Source: Enterovirga rhinocerotis
Lineage (GTDB): Bacteria > Pseudomonadota > Alphaproteobacteria > Rhizobiales > Beijerinckiaceae
Reading direction: 5' to 3'
Assembly (NCBI RefSeq): GCF_004363955.1
Contig: NZ_SNZR01000014.1
Span: 372,001-436,000, forward strand
Length of the DNA: 64,000 nt
How positions within the stretch are numbered: position 1 is the first letter of the stretch; the number at the start of each line of letters is the position of its first letter. The notes beneath the pieces are model-generated. The model was given only the letters and a program-made list of their open reading frames with translations. It had not been told where the DNA came from and searched no databases. Made by a program: the position numbers and the translations under genes. Positions 62,300 to 64,000 of the stretch are shown one piece after another.

Positions 62300-64000
62300 T
62301 CAGGCCGCGCGGTTCCGCTCGGCCATGTAGGCGCGCCAGCCGCCGAGATGCGAGATGTCGGTCGCGCCGCGCACGCCCTCGGCCTCGACGATGAAGCCCT
62401 TGGGGGTCGTGCCGTCGGCCAGCCGGGTCGTGCCGATCCCGAGCGGGGCCGGGATGCCGGCGACGAAGGTTCCGAAGGCCTCGGGGCTCAGCGCCCAGGT
62501 CTCGGTCTGGATGGCGAAGCCGGTGCCGTCGGCGACCCGCATCAGGCCGGGACGATAGGGAGGCCCCCCGGAAAGGGCGAACAGGCGGTAATCGGGCGTC
62601 GTCGGTCCGGCTCGGAGAAGACGCCCGTCGCGGCTCGTGAGTTCGTGATTGAGCGCCATGCCGGAGAGGTGCGCGCCGACGACCACGACTTCGATCTCGC
62701 CCGCCGCCGCGCGTCCGCCCGAATCCGAGATGGATGGAACGGCCTCCTTGCTCGCTCCGATCGTGCCGCCTGCGGCGGCGTGGATCCGGGCGCCGAGCGC
62801 CGCCAGGAGCCCGTCCCGGCCTCGCGGAGCGATGAGTGTCACCCCGGACGGGAAGCCGTCCTGCCGCGCGCGGGAGGGCACGGCGAGGGCACTGAGATCG
62901 AGCAGGTTGACGAAGTTCGTATAGGTGCCGAGCTCGCTGTTCGGCCCGATCGGATCGGCTTCGAGATCGGCGACGGTGCGCGGCCTGGGATAGGTCGGGA
63001 CCACGAGGACGTCGATCTGCGACCAGAGCCCCTCGGCCGCGCGGCGGAGATCCGCGAGGCGGTAGAGGCCCGCGAAGGCGTCGGCGGCGCTGTAGGCCGT
63101 CGCGCCGCCGATGATCGTGCGGGTGACGGGGTGCAGGACCTCGGGTCGCGTCTCGATCACCTCGCGGATGGCCTGGTAGCGCTCGGCGACCCATGGGCCG
63201 GTATAGAGCAGGGCCGCGACCGCGAAGAGCGGCGCGAGATCGACGGAGGCGGGCTTGCCGGGTGCGACCGAGGCGAGATCGGCCAGCGCGCGGTCGAAAG
63301 CCGCCTCCGCATCGGCATCGCCGGCGAAGACGCGGCTCGCTGCGTCCGGGATGCCGACCCGGAGACCCGGCGGCAGGATGCCGGGTGCGGGCGGCAGGGG
63401 CAGCGGGCGAGAATAGGCGTCGGCGGGGTCGTAGACCGCCATGACGCGGAAGGCCGCATCGGCATCGGCGACCGTGCCGGCGAAGATCGAGATGGTGTCG
63501 AGCGTGCGGCAGGCCGGCACCATGCCGGACCCGGACACGGCGCCGAGGGACGGCTTCAATCCGACGATGTTGTTGAGCGCGGCGGGGACGCGGCCCGATC
63601 CGGCAGTGTCGGTCCCGAGCGCGAAGGCGACTATCCCCCGCGCCACCGCGACCGCCGATCCCGAGGACGATCCGCCCGGCACGTAGCGCGGGTCGATCGC
63701 GTTCTTCGGGACCGGATAGGGGCTGCGCACGCCGACGAGCCCGGTCGCGAACTGGTCGAGATTGGTCTTTCCGATCAGGATCGCGCCCGCATCGAGCAGG
63801 CGGCGGACGGCGAAGGCCGTCTCGCTGGCGACATGCTCGAAGGCGGGGCAGGCGGCCGTCGTCGGCAGGCCGGCGACGTCGATGTTGTCCTTCACCGCGA
63901 AGGGGACGCCCCAGAGCGGCTTCGAGACGGGATCGAAGGGCCCGAGAGCGGCCGCGGCCGCTTTCGCCTGGTCCTCCGGCACGAGGGTGATGAAGATACC
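62300..64000 (-). CDS. atzF: Allophanate hydrolase (partial, N-terminus outside the window)
   Basis: The last 566 codons of allophanate hydrolase, with the gene running off the window end (the frame continues through GIFITLVPEDQ). The amidase domain (about residues 1-400 here) has the Lys in GVPFAVKDNIDVAGL, PGGSSSGSAVAVA and GTDTAGSGR of the Ser-Ser-Lys triad. The C-terminal allophanate domain follows (from about 425; VVVVGAHLSGMALNHEL and the terminal WRAYMAERNRAA). It converts allophanate to ammonia and CO2 in urea degradation with urea carboxylase. Convergent with the export permease. Confidence 0.92.
   Translation of the reverse strand, partial: GIFITLVPEDQAKAAAAALGPFDPVSKPLWGVPFAVKDNIDVAGLPTTAACPAFEHVASETAFAVRRLLDAGAILIGKTNLDQFATGLVGVRSPYPVPKNAIDPRYVPGGSSSGSAVAVARGIVAFALGTDTAGSGRVPAALNNIVGLKPSLGAVSGSGMVPACRTLDTISIFAGTVADADAAFRVMAVYDPADAYSRPLPLPPAPGILPPGLRVGIPDAASRVFAGDADAEAAFDRALADLASVAPGKPASVDLAPLFAVAALLYTGPWVAERYQAIREVIETRPEVLHPVTRTIIGGATAYSAADAFAGLYRLADLRRAAEGLWSQIDVLVVPTYPRPRTVADLEADPIGPNSELGTYTNFVNLLDLSALAVPSRARQDGFPSGVTLIAPRGRDGLLAALGARIHAAAGGTIGASKEAVPSISDSGGRAAAGEIEVVVVGAHLSGMALNHELTSRDGRLLRAGPTTPDYRLFALSGGPPYRPGLMRVADGTGFAIQTETWALSPEAFGTFVAGIPAPLGIGTTRLADGTTPKGFIVEAEGVRGATDISHLGGWRAYMAERNRAA

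Overview
The window is about 64 kb of GC-rich DNA with densely packed genes and short intergenic gaps. The gene set fits an alphaproteobacterium of the order Hyphomicrobiales (Rhizobiales). Supporting signs are the mltG-yicC-gmk / rsmA-pdxA-lptD-lptG-lptF / pepA neighbourhood, a RegB/RegA (ActS/ActR) redox pair, a BA14K-family protein, a HemP-HmuTUV haem operon with IsdG-type and HutX partners, and a NepR-like anti-sigma factor behind an EcfG-type promoter. I cannot fix the genus from sequence alone; a relative of Methylobacteriaceae, Bosea or Salinarimonas is plausible.

Layout. 1-10.3 kb: core envelope and housekeeping genes (end of mltG, yicC, gmk on +; lptF-lptG-lptD-pdxA-rsmA as one minus-strand operon; pepA on +). 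surA, which often lies between lptD and pdxA in this order, is absent here. 10.4-16.9 kb: two TetR regulators, each divergent from a plus-strand gene (a large MFS-acyltransferase-AMP ligase fusion and an SDR reductase), a mini DUF1640-like protein and a small exported protein. 17-24.7 kb: purA behind an intrinsic-terminator-like leader, a single-pass membrane protein, a YgjP-type metalloprotease, an intracellular PHB depolymerase, an SPFH protein and the redox two-component pair. 24.7-29.8 kb: SDR/LysR pair, an atypical metallo-beta-lactamase-fold protein, an Omp25-like porin, a BA14K protein and the NepR-like gene.

29.8-36.4 kb is a haem acquisition locus. It holds an outer-membrane TonB receptor, hemP-hmuT-hmuU-hmuV coupled by 4-base overlaps, and a divergent pair for an IsdG-type haem oxygenase and a HutX cytosolic haem carrier. 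36.4-51.5 kb is metabolic accessory DNA: recX, a TctC-type binding protein, a beta-hydroxyacid dehydrogenase, an AHL-lactonase-like enzyme, a VOC protein, a ParD/ParE pair, a complete peptide-type ABC importer, two adjacent acyl-CoA dehydrogenases, an AMACR-type racemase/CoA transferase and a nitroreductase.

51.8-62.3 kb is a surface-glycan locus. It contains an orphan 109-residue protein, a modular GT4 enzyme, a UDP-ManNAc-type dehydrogenase, a methyltransferase/rhamnosyltransferase fusion, a 1,082-residue GT2+GT4 double glycosyltransferase with repeated N-terminal modules, and an ABC-2 export permease whose ATPase is not in the window. The window ends inside an allophanate hydrolase gene on the minus strand.

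The most unusual items are the free-standing NepR-like gene with an apparently leaderless EcfG-type promoter, the multi-domain glycosyltransferases that share an unassigned beta-rich module, the terminator-like leader in front of purA, and the missing surA. I saw no CRISPR array, rRNA, tRNA, prophage or insertion sequence.
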